Assembly (NCBI RefSeq): GCF_036127095.1
Contig: NZ_CP108006.1
Coordinates: 2,790,001-2,854,000 of the forward strand
Reading direction: 5' to 3'
Source of the DNA: Streptomyces sp. NBC_00335
GTDB taxonomy: Bacteria > Actinomycetota > Actinomycetes > Streptomycetales > Streptomycetaceae
DNA: 64,000 bases
In this document: positions 6,972 through 17,506 of the stretch, piece by piece
Numbering within the stretch: the stretch's first letter is position 1
Layout of the letters: every line of letters starts with the position of its first letter
Made by a program: the position numbers and the translations under genes
The notes under the pieces: generated by a model
Seen by the model: only the letters and a program-made list of their open reading frames with translations
Told to the model about the DNA's origin: nothing
Database searches by the model: none

Positions 6972-8774
6972 ATGAACGCCACCCCGACGCCCCCGACCAC
7001 CCCCGCCCACGCCGACCCCGCAGCCCCGCTCCCCTACCGGGACGCCACCCTCCCCGTCGACGACCGCGTCGAGGACCTGCTCTCCCGCATGACCCTGGAG
7101 GAGAAGGCCGGCCAGCTCTTCCACTCGATGCTGATGATGAACCCGGACGGAACCCCGGTCACCGAGACCGACGGCTCGATCCTCCCGTTCACCACCCCCG
7201 AGCTGATCGAGGGCCGCCACCTCACCCACTTCAACCTCCTCGGCAGCTACGGCGCCCGCGAGATGGCGACGTGGCAGAACGCCGTCCAGGAGATGGCCGC
7301 CGGCACCCGCCTCGGCATCCCGGTGACCCTGTCGACCGACCCCCGGCACTCCTTCACCGACAACGTCGGCGCCTCCTTCAACGCCGGCGCCTTCTCCGCC
7401 TGGCCCGAGGCCATCGGACTGGCCGCGATAGGCGACCCGGAGCTGGTCTTCGAGTTCGCCGACATCATGCGGCGCGAGTACCTCTCCGTCGGCTTCCGCG
7501 TCGCCCTGCACCCGCAGATCGACCTGGCCACGGAGCCGCGCTGGGCCCGCCAGTCGGGCACCTTCGGCTCGGACGCGAAGCTGACGGGCGAGCTCGTCCA
7601 GGCCTACGTACGGGGCCTGCAGGGCGAGACGCTCGGCGCGGCCTCGGTCTCCGCGATGGTCAAGCACTTCCCCGGCGGCGGCCCGCAGAAGGACGGCGAG
7701 GACCCGCACTTCGCGCACGGCAAGGAGCAGATCTACCCGGGCGGGATGCGCGAGCACCACCTGGAGCCCTTCAAGGCGGCCATCGCGGCCGGCTGCTCGC
7801 AGATGATGCCGTACTACGGCCAGCCCATCGGCACCGACTGGGAAGAGGTCGGCTTCGGCTTCAACAAGGGCGTCGTGACCGGCCTGCTCCGCGAGGAGCT
7901 CGGCTTCCAGGGCATCGTGTGCACCGACTGGGGCCTGCTCACCGAGTCGACGATCTTCGGCGAGCCGCACCCGGCCCGCGCCTGGGGCCTGGAGCACCTG
8001 AGCGTGTCCGAGCGGGCGGCCCGCGCGCTGGAGGCGGGCTCGGACCAGTTCGGCGGCGAGCAGTGCCCCGCGGTCATCGTGGAGATGGTCCGCTCGGGCC
8101 GGGTCACCGAGGCCCGGATCGACGCGTCCGTACGCCGGCTGCTGCGCGAGAAGTTCGTCCTCGGCCTCTTCGAGAACCCGTACGTGGACCCGGACGTGGC
8201 GGCCGAGACGGTCGGCCGCGCCGACTTCACGGCGGCCGGCGCGGCGGCCCAGCGGCGCTCCCTGACGGTGCTCGCCAACACCGGGAAGACCCTGCCGGTC
8301 TCCGGCCGGCCGAAGCTGTACGTCAAGGACGTGGACGCGGAGGTCGCGGCGGCGTACGGGGACGTCGTGTCCGACCCGGCCGAGGCGGACCTGGCGGTGC
8401 TGCGGCTGCGCACCCCGCACGAGCCCCGCACCAACATCTTCGAGTCGTTCTTCCACTCGGGTTCGCTGGCCTTCCCCGAGCCGGAGCTCACCGAGATCCT
8501 GTCCCTCCTGGACACCGTCCCGACCCTGGTCTGCATCAACCTGGAGCGGGCCGCGGTGATCCCCGAGATCGCGGAGCGGGCGGCGGCGCTGATCGCGGAC
8601 TACGGGGCTTCGGACGCCGCGCTCCTGGACGTGGCCTTCGGCAGGGCGGCCGCCGGGGGGCGGCTGCCCTTCGAGCTCCCGCGCTCCATGGAGGCGGTGG
8701 CGGCCTCCCGCCCGGACGTCCCGAACGACACCGAGAACCCGGTGTTCCCGTACGGCCACGGCCTGACCCTGTAG
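6972..8774 (+). CDS. Glycoside hydrolase family 3 beta-glycosidase, cytosolic
   Basis: The 600-residue protein starts at ATG 6972 behind AGGAG (6960-6964). No signal peptide is present, so it should act inside the cell. The GH3 N-terminal TIM barrel is clear: DRVEDLLSRMTLEEKAGQLF at the start, KHFPGGGPQKDGEDPH as substrate loop, and VCTDWG, whose Asp is the expected nucleophile. The C-terminal alpha/beta domain carries the usual GASDAALLDVAFG and ends PVFPYGHGLTL. The family covers beta-glucosidase and beta-xylosidase, so the precise sugar is not resolved. It follows the MFS transporter, and the pair fits uptake and cleavage of a plant-derived beta-linked saccharide. Confidence 0.88.
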   Translation: MNATPTPPTTPAHADPAAPLPYRDATLPVDDRVEDLLSRMTLEEKAGQLFHSMLMMNPDGTPVTETDGSILPFTTPELIEGRHLTHFNLLGSYGAREMATWQNAVQEMAAGTRLGIPVTLSTDPRHSFTDNVGASFNAGAFSAWPEAIGLAAIGDPELVFEFADIMRREYLSVGFRVALHPQIDLATEPRWARQSGTFGSDAKLTGELVQAYVRGLQGETLGAASVSAMVKHFPGGGPQKDGEDPHFAHGKEQIYPGGMREHHLEPFKAAIAAGCSQMMPYYGQPIGTDWEEVGFGFNKGVVTGLLREELGFQGIVCTDWGLLTESTIFGEPHPARAWGLEHLSVSERAARALEAGSDQFGGEQCPAVIVEMVRSGRVTEARIDASVRRLLREKFVLGLFENPYVDPDVAAETVGRADFTAAGAAAQRRSLTVLANTGKTLPVSGRPKLYVKDVDAEVAAAYGDVVSDPAEADLAVLRLRTPHEPRTNIFESFFHSGSLAFPEPELTEILSLLDTVPTLVCINLERAAVIPEIAERAAALIADYGASDAALLDVAFGRAAAGGRLPFELPRSMEAVAASRPDVPNDTENPVFPYGHGLTL

Positions 8775-8775
8775 C

Positions 8776-8930
8776 CCTGCGGGGCCGTCCCCTACCCGCC
8801 CTTCCACCGTTCCCCGGGCCGCCCCGGACCAGTGAAGACCCCGGGGCTCCGCCCCGGACCCCGCGCCTCAAACGCCGTCGAGGCTGGATTTCCCAGCCCG
8901 TCGGCGTTTGAATCGCAGGCCCGGGGGCAA
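8776..8930. repeat. Intergenic palindromic repeat, inverted copy
   Basis: The family blocks appear in reverse order: the CCCGCCCTTCCACCGTTCCC block near 8798, GGGGCTCCGCCCCGGACC, GCGCCTCAAACGCC, then the stem AACGCCGTCGAGGCTGG with CCAGCCCGTCGGCGTT at about 8870-8908. It fills most of the 257-bp gap between the GH3 gene and the two-component system and may end the GH3 transcript. Confidence 0.7.
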
Positions 8931-9031
8931 GGGCTCGGGCAACGAACCCCGCGCAGCGAACCCGTCATAGCCGGAGCTCGACCGCTCCTCTACGCTGCAC
9001 CCCTACCACGCGGGATCTTCAGGGGCGGGAC

Positions 9032-9771
<740 letters not shown>

Positions 9772-9775
<4 letters not shown>

Positions 9776-10866
9776 GCGGCCACCGGCCGCAGGGACAGCG
9801 GCCGCCCGGGGTGCTGCGGCCCTTCTCCCCGTTCTCGATCAAGACCAAGCTGGGCACGCTCGTGGTGGTGTCGGTCTTCATCACCACGGGCCTGCTGATG
9901 GTGGCGCTGCGCACGGCCACCGAAGTGCGCTTCATCACGGTGTTCTCGGTGATCGCCTCGATGCTGATCACCCAGTTCGTGGCGCACAGCCTGACGGCGC
10001 CGCTGGACGACATGACCACCGTGGCCCGGGCGATATCCCACGGGGACTACACCCGCCGGGTGCGCGGGGCGGGCCGCCGCGACGAGTTGGGCGACCTGGC
10101 CGCCACCATCAATCTGATGGCGGACGACCTGGAGGCGGTGGACCGGCACCGCAAGGAGCTCGTCGCCAACGTCTCGCACGAGCTGCGCACCCCGATCGCG
10201 GCCCTGCGGGCGGTACTGGAGAACGTGGTGGACGGGGTCTCCGCCGCCGACCCGGAGACCATGCGCACGGCCCTGAAGCAGACCGAGCGGCTCGGCCGGC
10301 TGGTGGAGACCCTGCTGGACCTCTCCCGCGTGGACAACGGGGTGGTGCCGCTGCGGGCCCGCCGCTTCGAGGTGTGGCCGTACCTGTCGGGGGTGCTGAA
10401 GGAGTCGGGCCTGGCGGCCGCCGGCCGGCCGGGGCTGTCCTCCGGCTCGGGCGGGCACACCCGCAACGACGTCCACCTCCACCTGGACGTCTCCCCGCCG
10501 GACCTGACGGCGTACGCGGACGCCGAGCGGCTGCACCAGGTGGTGGCGAACCTGATCGACAACGCGGTCAAGCACAGCCCCCCGCACGGCCGGGTCACGG
10601 TCCACGCCCGGGCGGGCGACGCGCCCGGGGGCCTGGTGCTCGAAGTGCGGGACGAAGGTCCCGGAATTCCGGAGGCCGAGCGCCACCGGGTCTTCGAGCG
10701 GTTCAACCGGGGCAGCGCGAGGGGCGGCGACGGCGGCACGGGCCTGGGCCTGGCCATCGCCCGCTGGGCGGTCGGCCTGCACGGGGGCCACATCGGAGTG
10801 GCCGAATCCTCACGGGGCTGCCGGATCCTTGTCACACTTCCGGGCAGCTCGCAGGCGTCCAGTTGA
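9772..10866 (+). CDS. Sensor histidine kinase, partner of the upstream response regulator
   Basis: GTG at 9772 overlaps the regulator stop (GTGA). The 364-residue protein has two membrane helices at about residues 24-70 with almost no extracellular loop, so it probably senses through the membrane or inside the cell. A HAMP linker (APLDDMTTVARAISHGDY) follows. The HisKA phosphoacceptor box reads ANVSHELRTPIAALR, and the ATPase domain shows NLIDNAVKHS, DEGPGIPE, and GGTGLGLAIAR. It should autophosphorylate on the box histidine and pass phosphate to Asp70 of the regulator. The signal is unknown. Confidence 0.92.
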
Positions 10867-11123
10867 CGTAGGGTTCGAGTGGGAAGGACATGATCTCGGC
10901 CACACGCGCCGGGGTCCGTCAGGGGTGCGAAGCCAGGGGGCCGCAACCGCGGTGCCTCCTGCCCGAACCACGCTTGTTTCCCGCCATTCCTGGTGGTGAA
11001 ACCCGCCGTTCGATGTGACCTACGCGACGTAAGTCCCGCCCGGTCTGCATCTCACGGCCCGGGAGGCGTAGCCTTTATTCCCGCTGTCCATACCTTGTGA
11101 AGCGGAAGAGGGCGGTTGCCGCC

Positions 11124-14100
11124 GTGTCGCCACAGTCCCCCAGTAACTCGAGCACCACGACCGAAGCAGCAGGAGACGGGAAGAACCCCGCCCCGGGCTT
11201 CGGCGCGAATGAGTGGCTCGTCGACGAGATCTATCAGCAGTACCTCCAGGACCCGAACTCGGTCGACCGGGCCTGGTGGGACTTCTTCGCCGACTACAAG
11301 CCGGGTGGCGCTGTCGCTCCGGTGAAGGCGGATAAGCCCACGGACCGGCCCGCTCCCCCCGCCGCGACGACGACGGACGGCGCCTCCGCACAGGCCGCCG
11401 CCCCCGTCACCGCCACGGCACCGCAGGCTTCCGACGCCGCCGCATCGGGGGCGGCCACGCAGGCCACCTCCGGCGCCGCGCCCACGACGCCCGTGTCAGC
11501 ACCTGCCCCTGTACCTGCCACCCCCTCTGGTGCCCCTGCTGTGACTGTCACCTCCCAGGCCCCGGCCGCCGCCGCACCGGCAGCCCCCGCCTCCCAGGCC
11601 GCTCCGGCCACCACCCCCTCCGTAGCCCCGCAGAAGGCCGCGCCCGCCACCGAGGCCCCTGCCGGCCCCGAACTGGTGACGCTCCGCGGCCCGGCGGCTG
11701 CCGTGGTCAAGAACATGAACGCCTCGCTGGAAGTGCCGACGGCCACGTCCGTCCGCGCCGTCCCGGTGAAGCTGCTGTTCGACAACCGCATCGTCATCAA
11801 CAACCACCTCAAGCGCGCCCGGGGCGGGAAGATCTCCTTCACCCACCTCATCGGCTTCGCGATGGTGCAGGCCATCAAGGCCATGCCGTCCATGAACTAC
11901 TCCTTCGCGGAGAAGGACGGCAAGCCGACCCTGGTCAAGCCGGAGCACATCAACTTCGGCCTCGCGATCGACCTGGTGAAGCCCAACGGCGACCGCCAGC
12001 TCGTCGTCGCCGGCATCAAGAAGGCCGAGACCCTCAACTTCTTCGAGTTCTGGCAGGCCTACGAGGACATCGTCCGCCGGGCCCGCATCGGCAAGCTGAC
12101 GATGGACGACTTCACCGGGGTGACGGTCTCCCTGACCAACCCCGGCGGCCTGGGCACCGTCCACTCCGTGCCCCGCCTGATGCCCGGACAGTCGGTCATC
12201 ATGGGCGTCGGCTCCATGGACTACCCCGCCGAGTTCCAGGGCACCTCGCAGGACACCCTGAACAAGCTGGGCATCTCCAAGGTCATGACCCTGACCTCGA
12301 CCTACGACCACCGGGTCATCCAGGGCGCGGCCTCCGGCGAGTTCCTGCGGATCGTCGCGAACATGCTGCTCGGCGAGAGCGGCTTCTACGACGACGTCTT
12401 CGAGGCGCTGCGCATCCCGTACGAGCCGGTCCGCTGGCTCCGGGACATCGACGCCTCGCACGACGACGACGTCACGAAGGCCGCCCGCGTCTTCGAGCTG
12501 ATCCACTCCTACCGGGTCCGCGGCCACGTCATGGCCGACACCGACCCGCTGGAGTACAAGCAGCGCAAGCACCCCGACCTCGACATCACCGAGCACGGCC
12601 TCACCCTGTGGGACCTGGAGCGCGAGTTCGCGGTCGGCGGCTTCTCCGGCAAGTCGATGATGAAGCTGCGCGACATCCTCGGCGTGCTGCGCGACTCGTA
12701 CTGCCGCACCACCGGCGTCGAGTTCATGCACATCCAGGACCCCAAGCAGCGCCGCTGGATCCAGGACCGCATCGAGCGCCCGCACTCCAAGCCGGAGCGC
12801 GAGGAGCAGCTGCGCATCCTGCGCCGCCTGAACGCGGCGGAGGCCTTCGAGACCTTCCTGCAGACGAAGTACGTCGGCCAGAAGCGCTTCTCCCTGGAGG
12901 GCGGCGAGTCCGTCATCCCGCTGCTCGACGCCGTCATCGACTCGGCCGCCGAGGCCCGCCTCGAAGAGGTCGCGATCGGCATGGCCCACCGCGGCCGCCT
13001 GAACGTGCTCGCGAACATCGTCGGCAAGTCGTACGCGCAGATCTTCCGCGAGTTCGAGGGCAACCTCGACCCGAAGTCCATGCACGGCTCCGGCGACGTC
13101 AAGTACCACCTGGGCGCCAACGGCACCTTCACGGGCCTGGACGGGGAGCAGATCAAGGTCTCGCTCGTCGCCAACCCCTCGCACCTGGAGGCGGTGGACC
13201 CGGTCCTGGAGGGCGTCGTCCGCGCCAAGCAGGACATCATCAACAAGGGCGGCACGGACTTCACGGTCCTGCCCGTCGCCCTGCACGGCGACGCGGCCTT
13301 CGCGGGCCAGGGCGTCGTCGCCGAGACGCTGAACATGTCGCAGCTGCGCGGCTACCGCACCGGCGGCACCGTGCACGTGGTCATCAACAACCAGGTCGGC
13401 TTCACCGCCGCCCCGGAGTCCTCGCGTTCCTCGATGTACGCGACCGACGTCGCCCGCATGATCGAGGCGCCGATCTTCCACGTGAACGGCGACGACCCGG
13501 AAGCGGTCGTCCGCATTGCCCGCCTGGCCTTCGAGTTCCGCCAGGCGTTCAACAAGGACGTGGTCATCGACCTCATCTGCTACCGCCGCCGCGGTCACAA
13601 CGAGTCGGACAACCCGGCGTTCACCCAGCCGCTGATGTACGACCTGATCGACAAGAAGCGCTCGGTGCGCAAGCTGTACACCGAGTCCCTCATCGGTCGC
13701 GGCGACATCACCCTGGAAGAGGCGGAGCAGGCGCTCCAGGACTTCCAGGGCCAGCTGGAGAAGGTCTTCGCGGAGGTCCGCGAGGCCGCCACGCAGCCCG
13801 CGGCCGCCCTGGTGGCGCCCGCCCAGGTCGCGCAGGAGTTCCCGGTCGCCGTGAACACCGCGATCTCCCAGGAGGTCGTCAAGCGGATCGCCGAGGCCCA
13901 GGTCAACATCCCGGACACGGTCACCGTCCACCCGCGTCTGCTGCCGCAGCTGCAGCGCCGCGCGGCGATGATCGACGACGGCACCATCGACTGGGGCATG
14001 GGCGAGACCCTGGCCTTCGGTTCGCTGCTGATGGAGGGCACCCCGGTCCGGCTGTCCGGCCAGGACTCCCGCCGCGGCACCTTCGGCCAGCGCCACGCGG

Positions 14101-15050
14101 TCCTCATCGACCGGGAGACCGGCGAGGACTACACCCCGCTGCTCTACCTCGCGGACGACCAGGCCCGCTACAACGTCTACGACTCGCTGCTCTCCGAGTA
14201 CGCGGCCATGGGCTTCGAGTACGGCTACTCGCTGGCCCGCCCGGACGCGCTGGTCCTCTGGGAGGCCCAGTTCGGCGACTTCGTCAACGGCGCGCAGACC
14301 GTCGTCGACGAGTTCATCTCCTCGGCCGAGCAGAAGTGGGGCCAGACGTCCGGCGTCACGCTCCTCCTCCCGCACGGGTACGAGGGCCAGGGCCCGGACC
14401 ACTCCTCCGCCCGCCCGGAGCGCTTCCTGCAGATGTGCGCGCAGGACAACATGACGGTCGCGATGCCGACCCTTCCGTCGAACTACTTCCACCTCCTGCG
14501 GTGGCAGGTCCACAACCCGCACCACAAGCCGCTCATCGTCTTCACCCCGAAGTCGATGCTGCGTCTGAAGGCGGCGGCGTCGAAGGCGGAGGAGTTCACG
14601 ACCGGTTCGTTCCGTCCGGTCATCGGCGACACGCGGGTCTCCTCCGGAGCCGGTGACCCGAACGACATCCGCAAGGTCGTCTTCTGCGCGGGCAAGGTCT
14701 ACTACGACCTCGAGGCCGAGCGGGAGAAGCGCGGCATCACGGACACCGCGATCATCCGCATCGAGCGCCTGTACCCCCTCCCGGGTGCGGAGCTCCAGGC
14801 GGAGATCGCCAAGTTCCCGAACGCGGCGAAGTACATCTGGGCCCAGGAGGAGCCGGCGAACCAGGGCGCGTGGCCCTTCATCGCGCTCAACCTGATCGAC
14901 CACCTCGACCTGGCGGTCGGCGCGGACATCCCGGCCGGCGAGCGCCTGCGCCGCATCTCCCGCCCGCACGGCTCGTCCCCGGCGGTCGGCTCGGCCAAGC
15001 GCCACCAGGCGGAGCAGCAGCTCCTCCTGAACGAGGTCTTCGAGGCCTGA
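11124..15050 (+). CDS. kgd: Multifunctional 2-oxoglutarate dehydrogenase (E1/E2 fusion, Kgd)
   Basis: The 1308-residue protein is the actinobacterial fusion. An N-terminal E1 helix ([19 protein letters not shown]) is followed by an Ala/Pro/Thr linker (about residues 60-190). The E2 succinyltransferase core, with catalytic [11 protein letters not shown], ends near residue 410. The thiamine-diphosphate E1o part follows, with [16 protein letters not shown] and [14 protein letters not shown]. It decarboxylates 2-oxoglutarate for the TCA cycle, working with lipoamide components encoded elsewhere. In relatives a GarA/OdhI FHA protein inhibits it. The start at GTG 11124 (MSPQSPS, behind GAAGAGGG) fits known homologues better than GTG 11097. 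The 257 bp upstream hold a plausible TAGCCT -10 element near 11069. Confidence 0.95.
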   Translation: MSPQSPSNSSTTTEAAGDGKNPAPGFGANEWLVDEIYQQYLQDPNSVDRAWWDFFADYKPGGAVAPVKADKPTDRPAPPAATTTDGASAQAAAPVTATAPQASDAAASGAATQATSGAAPTTPVSAPAPVPATPSGAPAVTVTSQAPAAAAPAAPASQAAPATTPSVAPQKAAPATEAPAGPELVTLRGPAAAVVKNMNASLEVPTATSVRAVPVKLLFDNRIVINNHLKRARGGKISFTHLIGFAMVQAIKAMPSMNYSFAEKDGKPTLVKPEHINFGLAIDLVKPNGDRQLVVAGIKKAETLNFFEFWQAYEDIVRRARIGKLTMDDFTGVTVSLTNPGGLGTVHSVPRLMPGQSVIMGVGSMDYPAEFQGTSQDTLNKLGISKVMTLTSTYDHRVIQGAASGEFLRIVANMLLGESGFYDDVFEALRIPYEPVRWLRDIDASHDDDVTKAARVFELIHSYRVRGHVMADTDPLEYKQRKHPDLDITEHGLTLWDLEREFAVGGFSGKSMMKLRDILGVLRDSYCRTTGVEFMHIQDPKQRRWIQDRIERPHSKPEREEQLRILRRLNAAEAFETFLQTKYVGQKRFSLEGGESVIPLLDAVIDSAAEARLEEVAIGMAHRGRLNVLANIVGKSYAQIFREFEGNLDPKSMHGSGDVKYHLGANGTFTGLDGEQIKVSLVANPSHLEAVDPVLEGVVRAKQDIINKGGTDFTVLPVALHGDAAFAGQGVVAETLNMSQLRGYRTGGTVHVVINNQVGFTAAPESSRSSMYATDVARMIEAPIFHVNGDDPEAVVRIARLAFEFRQAFNKDVVIDLICYRRRGHNESDNPAFTQPLMYDLIDKKRSVRKLYTESLIGRGDITLEEAEQALQDFQGQLEKVFAEVREAATQPAAALVAPAQVAQEFPVAVNTAISQEVVKRIAEAQVNIPDTVTVHPRLLPQLQRRAAMIDDGTIDWGMGETLAFGSLLMEGTPVRLSGQDSRRGTFGQRHAVLIDRETGEDYTPLLYLADDQARYNVYDSLLSEYAAMGFEYGYSLARPDALVLWEAQFGDFVNGAQTVVDEFISSAEQKWGQTSGVTLLLPHGYEGQGPDHSSARPERFLQMCAQDNMTVAMPTLPSNYFHLLRWQVHNPHHKPLIVFTPKSMLRLKAAASKAEEFTTGSFRPVIGDTRVSSGAGDPNDIRKVVFCAGKVYYDLEAEREKRGITDTAIIRIERLYPLPGAELQAEIAKFPNAAKYIWAQEEPANQGAWPFIALNLIDHLDLAVGADIPAGERLRRISRPHGSSPAVGSAKRHQAEQQLLLNEVFEA

Positions 15051-15069
15051 GCACTGCGCTTGCTCGAAC

Positions 15070-15109
15070 CCGGAAGGCCCGGCCCCCCTCGGGGGGCCGG
15101 GCCTTCCGG
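15070..15109 (+). terminator. Strong hairpin terminator after kgd
   Basis: Perfect 19-bp inverted arms (15070-15088 and 15091-15109) with a 2-base loop lie 20 bp past the kgd stop. There is no T-run, as is common for Streptomyces terminators. Confidence 0.8.
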
Positions 15110-15124
15110 CGATCCGGTCCGCTT

Positions 15125-15240
15125 ACGCCGGCGAGGCTGGTTTTCCAGCCCGTCCGGCGTTTGAGGACCGGGGTCCGGGGCGGAGCCCCGGGGAACGGTG
15201 GAAGGGCGGGCAGGGGGCGGCCCCGCGCAGCGGCCCACCC
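15125..15240. repeat. Intergenic palindromic repeat copy
   Basis: The stem 15125-15140 / 15145-15160 (ACGCCGGCGAGGCTGG, loop TTTT) is followed by TTTGAGGACCGGGGTCC, the GGGGCGGAGCCCCGG stem and the GGAACGGTGGAAGGGCGGG block, ending at CCCCGCGCAGCGGC. It is wedged between the kgd terminator and the 3' end of the convergent gene. Confidence 0.75.
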
Positions 15241-15242
15241 CG

Positions 15243-16469
15243 TCAGCCGGACGCGTACGGAGCCAGGTTCGGGTGCGCCGCACACCAGGCCAGCCGGTCC
15301 CGCTCGACCACCCCGCGGGCCACCGCATACCGAGACCCCGGCGCCGGCACCCCGTCCATGCCCCGCTCCGCCGCAACCATCGCCCCGACGAACACCCGCC
15401 CACCGCCGGTGAGTTCCGGGCACGCGTCCAGGACGGGCAGCACCGCCGCCACCTGAGCCCGCACCCGCGCGTGCTGCGCCCAAGCCCCCCTGGCCCCGTA
15501 GAGCGCCGCGCGCTGCCAGTAGCCCGCCAGCCCGAGGTGCGCGTACGCGCCCCGCAGGAGCCCCTCCAGCGGCCGTGGATCGGCCCGCCAGGGTGCCCAG
15601 TACCGCGCGGAGCCGTCGGCGGTGTGCAGCGGGAGCGCCTCCGCCAGGGCCGCCAGCTTGCCGTGCTGCACCTCGAACACGAGGGTCGCGGCCAGCGCGG
15701 GCGGCGGCTGCGCCCGCGCCAGGACGGAGCCCGCCGCCGCGGGCAGGGTTCCGCCGTAGGACCGGGAGCTGCCGGACAGCGGGACCACGCAGCGCAGCAG
15801 CAGCCCGGCCTCCTCCGCGCGGGCGGTGTTGTAGCGCCTCAGCAGGGTGAGGGCTCCGGACCACTGGGTGTCCCAGCGCTTGTGCCCCCTGGGGGTGAGC
15901 CGGCGCGCGGCGGGCACCGTACCCGAGGCGCGGTACGGGTCCAAGTCGTCCAGGGCGGTCCGCCCGTCGGGCAGTGCGTGCAGGGCCAGCGCCTCCGGGC
16001 TCCCGGGGTCCCAGGAGCCCTCGCTCAGGGCGAGCGGGCCCGGCCGGTCGGGGCGCAGCACTCCGAGGGTGGGCAGCGCGAGGCGTCCGTGCGCGGGCCG
16101 CAGCGTGATCTTGAAGCCGATCCCGGCGCGCAGCGCCGCGGCGGCGGCGAGCGCCCCGAGGTGTCCGAGGTCGGCGGGCGGCCCGTGCCGCGTGCGCAGC
16201 CGGCGCAGCGTCTCCTCGGCCCACACCCCGGTGGCCGGATAGTGCACCACGTCGGCCACCGCAGCGGGGTCCCGGCGCCCGGCCTCCTCCAGCAGGGCCC
16301 AGTGCTCGGCCGCCTCCCCGGTACGGGCGGCGGGCAGCGCCCCGAGCTCCCGCAGCAGCCACAGCCGCCGGGCCCGCCGTACGCCGCGCACGAGCGCGGT
16401 CCCTTCGGCGGACGGCTCGGTGGAACCGAGTGCCCGCAGCACGCCGTCGCTCGGCTCGGGGTGATCCAT
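15243..16469 (-). CDS. aKG-HExxH peptide beta-hydroxylase-like protein with altered metal motif
   Basis: The 408-residue protein starts at ATG 16469. Several stretches match my memory of the 'HEXXH motif domain' family, since renamed aKG-HExxH peptide hydroxylases: RYWAPWRADPRPLEGLLRG, GAYAHLGLAGYW, and the region before it where members carry LVHEFQHSKLNAL. Here that site reads LVFEVQHGKLAAL: the first metal-binding His is Phe (codon TTC), while Glu and the second His remain. The enzyme may thus be inactive or bind metal differently. No precursor peptide or radical SAM gene is adjacent. It is convergent with kgd, which consumes the same 2-oxoglutarate co-substrate, though this may be coincidence. 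Family assignment is from memory and moderately sure. Confidence 0.55.
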   Translation of the reverse strand: MDHPEPSDGVLRALGSTEPSAEGTALVRGVRRARRLWLLRELGALPAARTGEAAEHWALLEEAGRRDPAAVADVVHYPATGVWAEETLRRLRTRHGPPADLGHLGALAAAAALRAGIGFKITLRPAHGRLALPTLGVLRPDRPGPLALSEGSWDPGSPEALALHALPDGRTALDDLDPYRASGTVPAARRLTPRGHKRWDTQWSGALTLLRRYNTARAEEAGLLLRCVVPLSGSSRSYGGTLPAAAGSVLARAQPPPALAATLVFEVQHGKLAALAEALPLHTADGSARYWAPWRADPRPLEGLLRGAYAHLGLAGYWQRAALYGARGAWAQHARVRAQVAAVLPVLDACPELTGGGRVFVGAMVAAERGMDGVPAPGSRYAVARGVVERDRLAWCAAHPNLAPYASG

Positions 16470-16614
16470 GCATACCTCCCGCCGCGGACCCTCCATCCCT
16501 GCCCGGGAGAGGGGCTCCGCGAACGGCGGAAAGCGGTCAGGTCCGGCCGCGGCGGGGCGGCGGATTATCCTGGCGTGACACACCCGAACACCCGACCACC
16601 GCACGGAGCCCGAC

Positions 16615-16800
16615 TTGTACTTCACCGATCGCGGCATCGAGGAGCTGGAGAAGCGGCGCGGCGAGGAGGAGGTCACCTTCGAGTGGCTCGCCGAGCAGCT
16701 GCGCGCCTTCGTCGACCTGAACCCGGACTTCGAGGTCCCGGTGGAACGCCTCGCCACCTGGCTGGCCCGCCTGGACGACGAGGACGAGGACGACGAGTAG
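16615..16800 (+). CDS. DUF6104 family small acidic protein
   Basis: The 61-residue protein starts at TTG 16615 with GGAG at 16605-16608. It begins MYFTDRGIEELEKRR and ends in a strongly acidic tail DDEDEDDE. The whole chain is predicted helical and cytosolic. It matches the small family that is conserved near kgd and sodN in Streptomyces. Function is unknown. It is convergent with sodN, and the two share the terminator at 16839-16875. Confidence 0.8.
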   Translation: MYFTDRGIEELEKRRGEEEVTFEWLAEQLRAFVDLNPDFEVPVERLATWLARLDDEDEDDE

Positions 16801-16838
16801 GACGAGGACGACGAGGACGCGCAGGACGCGCGGCACGA

Positions 16839-16875
16839 CGAAGGGGCCCGACCGCAGTGCGGTCGGGCCCCTTCG
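16839..16875. terminator. Bidirectional hairpin terminator
   Basis: Arms CGAAGGGGCCCGACCGC (16839-16855) and its complement (16859-16875) form a 17-bp stem between the convergent DUF6104 and sodN genes. On the sodN side the hairpin would close the 3' UTR. Confidence 0.8.
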
Positions 16876-16917
16876 TCATCGTCCCGCGGGACAAGGCCGA
16901 TCAGGCGAGGAGCCTGA
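16839..16917 (-). ncRNA. Candidate s-SodF-type sRNA from the sodN 3' UTR
   Basis: In S. coelicolor the sodN transcript is processed to a roughly 90-nt 3' UTR RNA that pairs with sodF mRNA and silences the iron enzyme when nickel is present. Here the sodN stop codon is followed by a stem GATCAGGC/GCCTGATC (bases 16899-16906 and 16912-16919) whose 5-base loop reads UCCUC on the sodN strand, an anti-Shine-Dalgarno sequence, and about 25 bases later by the terminator. The size and the exposed loop fit that role. sodF is not in the window, so pairing cannot be checked here. Confidence 0.45.
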
Positions 16918-17313
16918 TCAGGCGGCCTTGGTCTCCCAGAAGATGCGGTCGATCTCGGCGATGAGCTCCAGCGCCTTGGCGCCGGTCGCCGGGTCGTTCG
17001 ACGCCTTGGCGGCCGAGAGGGCCTTCAGGGTGTCGTTGACCAGGGTGTGCAGCTGCGGGTACTTCTCGAAGTGCGGCGGCTTGAAGTAGTCGCTCCACAG
17101 CACGGAAACGTGGTGCTTCGCGAGCTCGGCGCGCTGCTCCTTGATGGTGATGGCGCGCGCGCGGAAGTCGGCGTCGTCGTTGGCCTGGTACTTCTCCTGC
17201 ACGGCCTTGACGGACTCGGCCTCGATGCGGGCCTGGGCAGGGTCGTACACGCCGCACGGAAGATCGCAGTGGGCGGAGACCTTCGCCTTGGGGGCGAAGA
17301 GGCGGGAAAGCAT
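16918..17313 (-). CDS. sodN: Nickel superoxide dismutase precursor
   Basis: The 131-residue precursor starts at ATG 17313 behind GAGGAGG. The first 14 residues form the leader that must be cut to free His15, after which the nickel hook HCDLPCGVYDP begins, with Cys2, Cys6 and the amino-terminal His of the mature enzyme as ligands. The rest is the four-helix bundle. It converts superoxide to oxygen and peroxide in the cytoplasm as a hexamer. Maturation needs the SodX protease encoded divergently 194 bp away. In Streptomyces, nickel induces sodN and represses the iron-type sodF. Confidence 0.97.
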   Translation of the reverse strand: MLSRLFAPKAKVSAHCDLPCGVYDPAQARIEAESVKAVQEKYQANDDADFRARAITIKEQRAELAKHHVSVLWSDYFKPPHFEKYPQLHTLVNDTLKALSAAKASNDPATGAKALELIAEIDRIFWETKAA

Positions 17314-17506
17314 GGAGTTTGTCCTCCTCGTGATCGTCTTCTCAAGGGGGAGATTACTCCGTGAGAAAGACGATTTCGCGGGCGCCCCCGTGCGGTTGGG
17401 ACAAAAGTCCAGGGGTGTGCCCGGGCCGGTGACCGAATGTACGGAAGAGTGCGGCAGCATGCGGGGTGGCACGAAGAGTGGTCGGGCGCGGTCAAGGAGG
17501 TCTCGG

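Noticed and set aside
11496..15005. 1169-residue minus-strand frame opposite kgd
   Set aside because: Mirrors the codon structure of kgd, with repetitive Asp/Val/Leu composition and no domain; antisense shadow.
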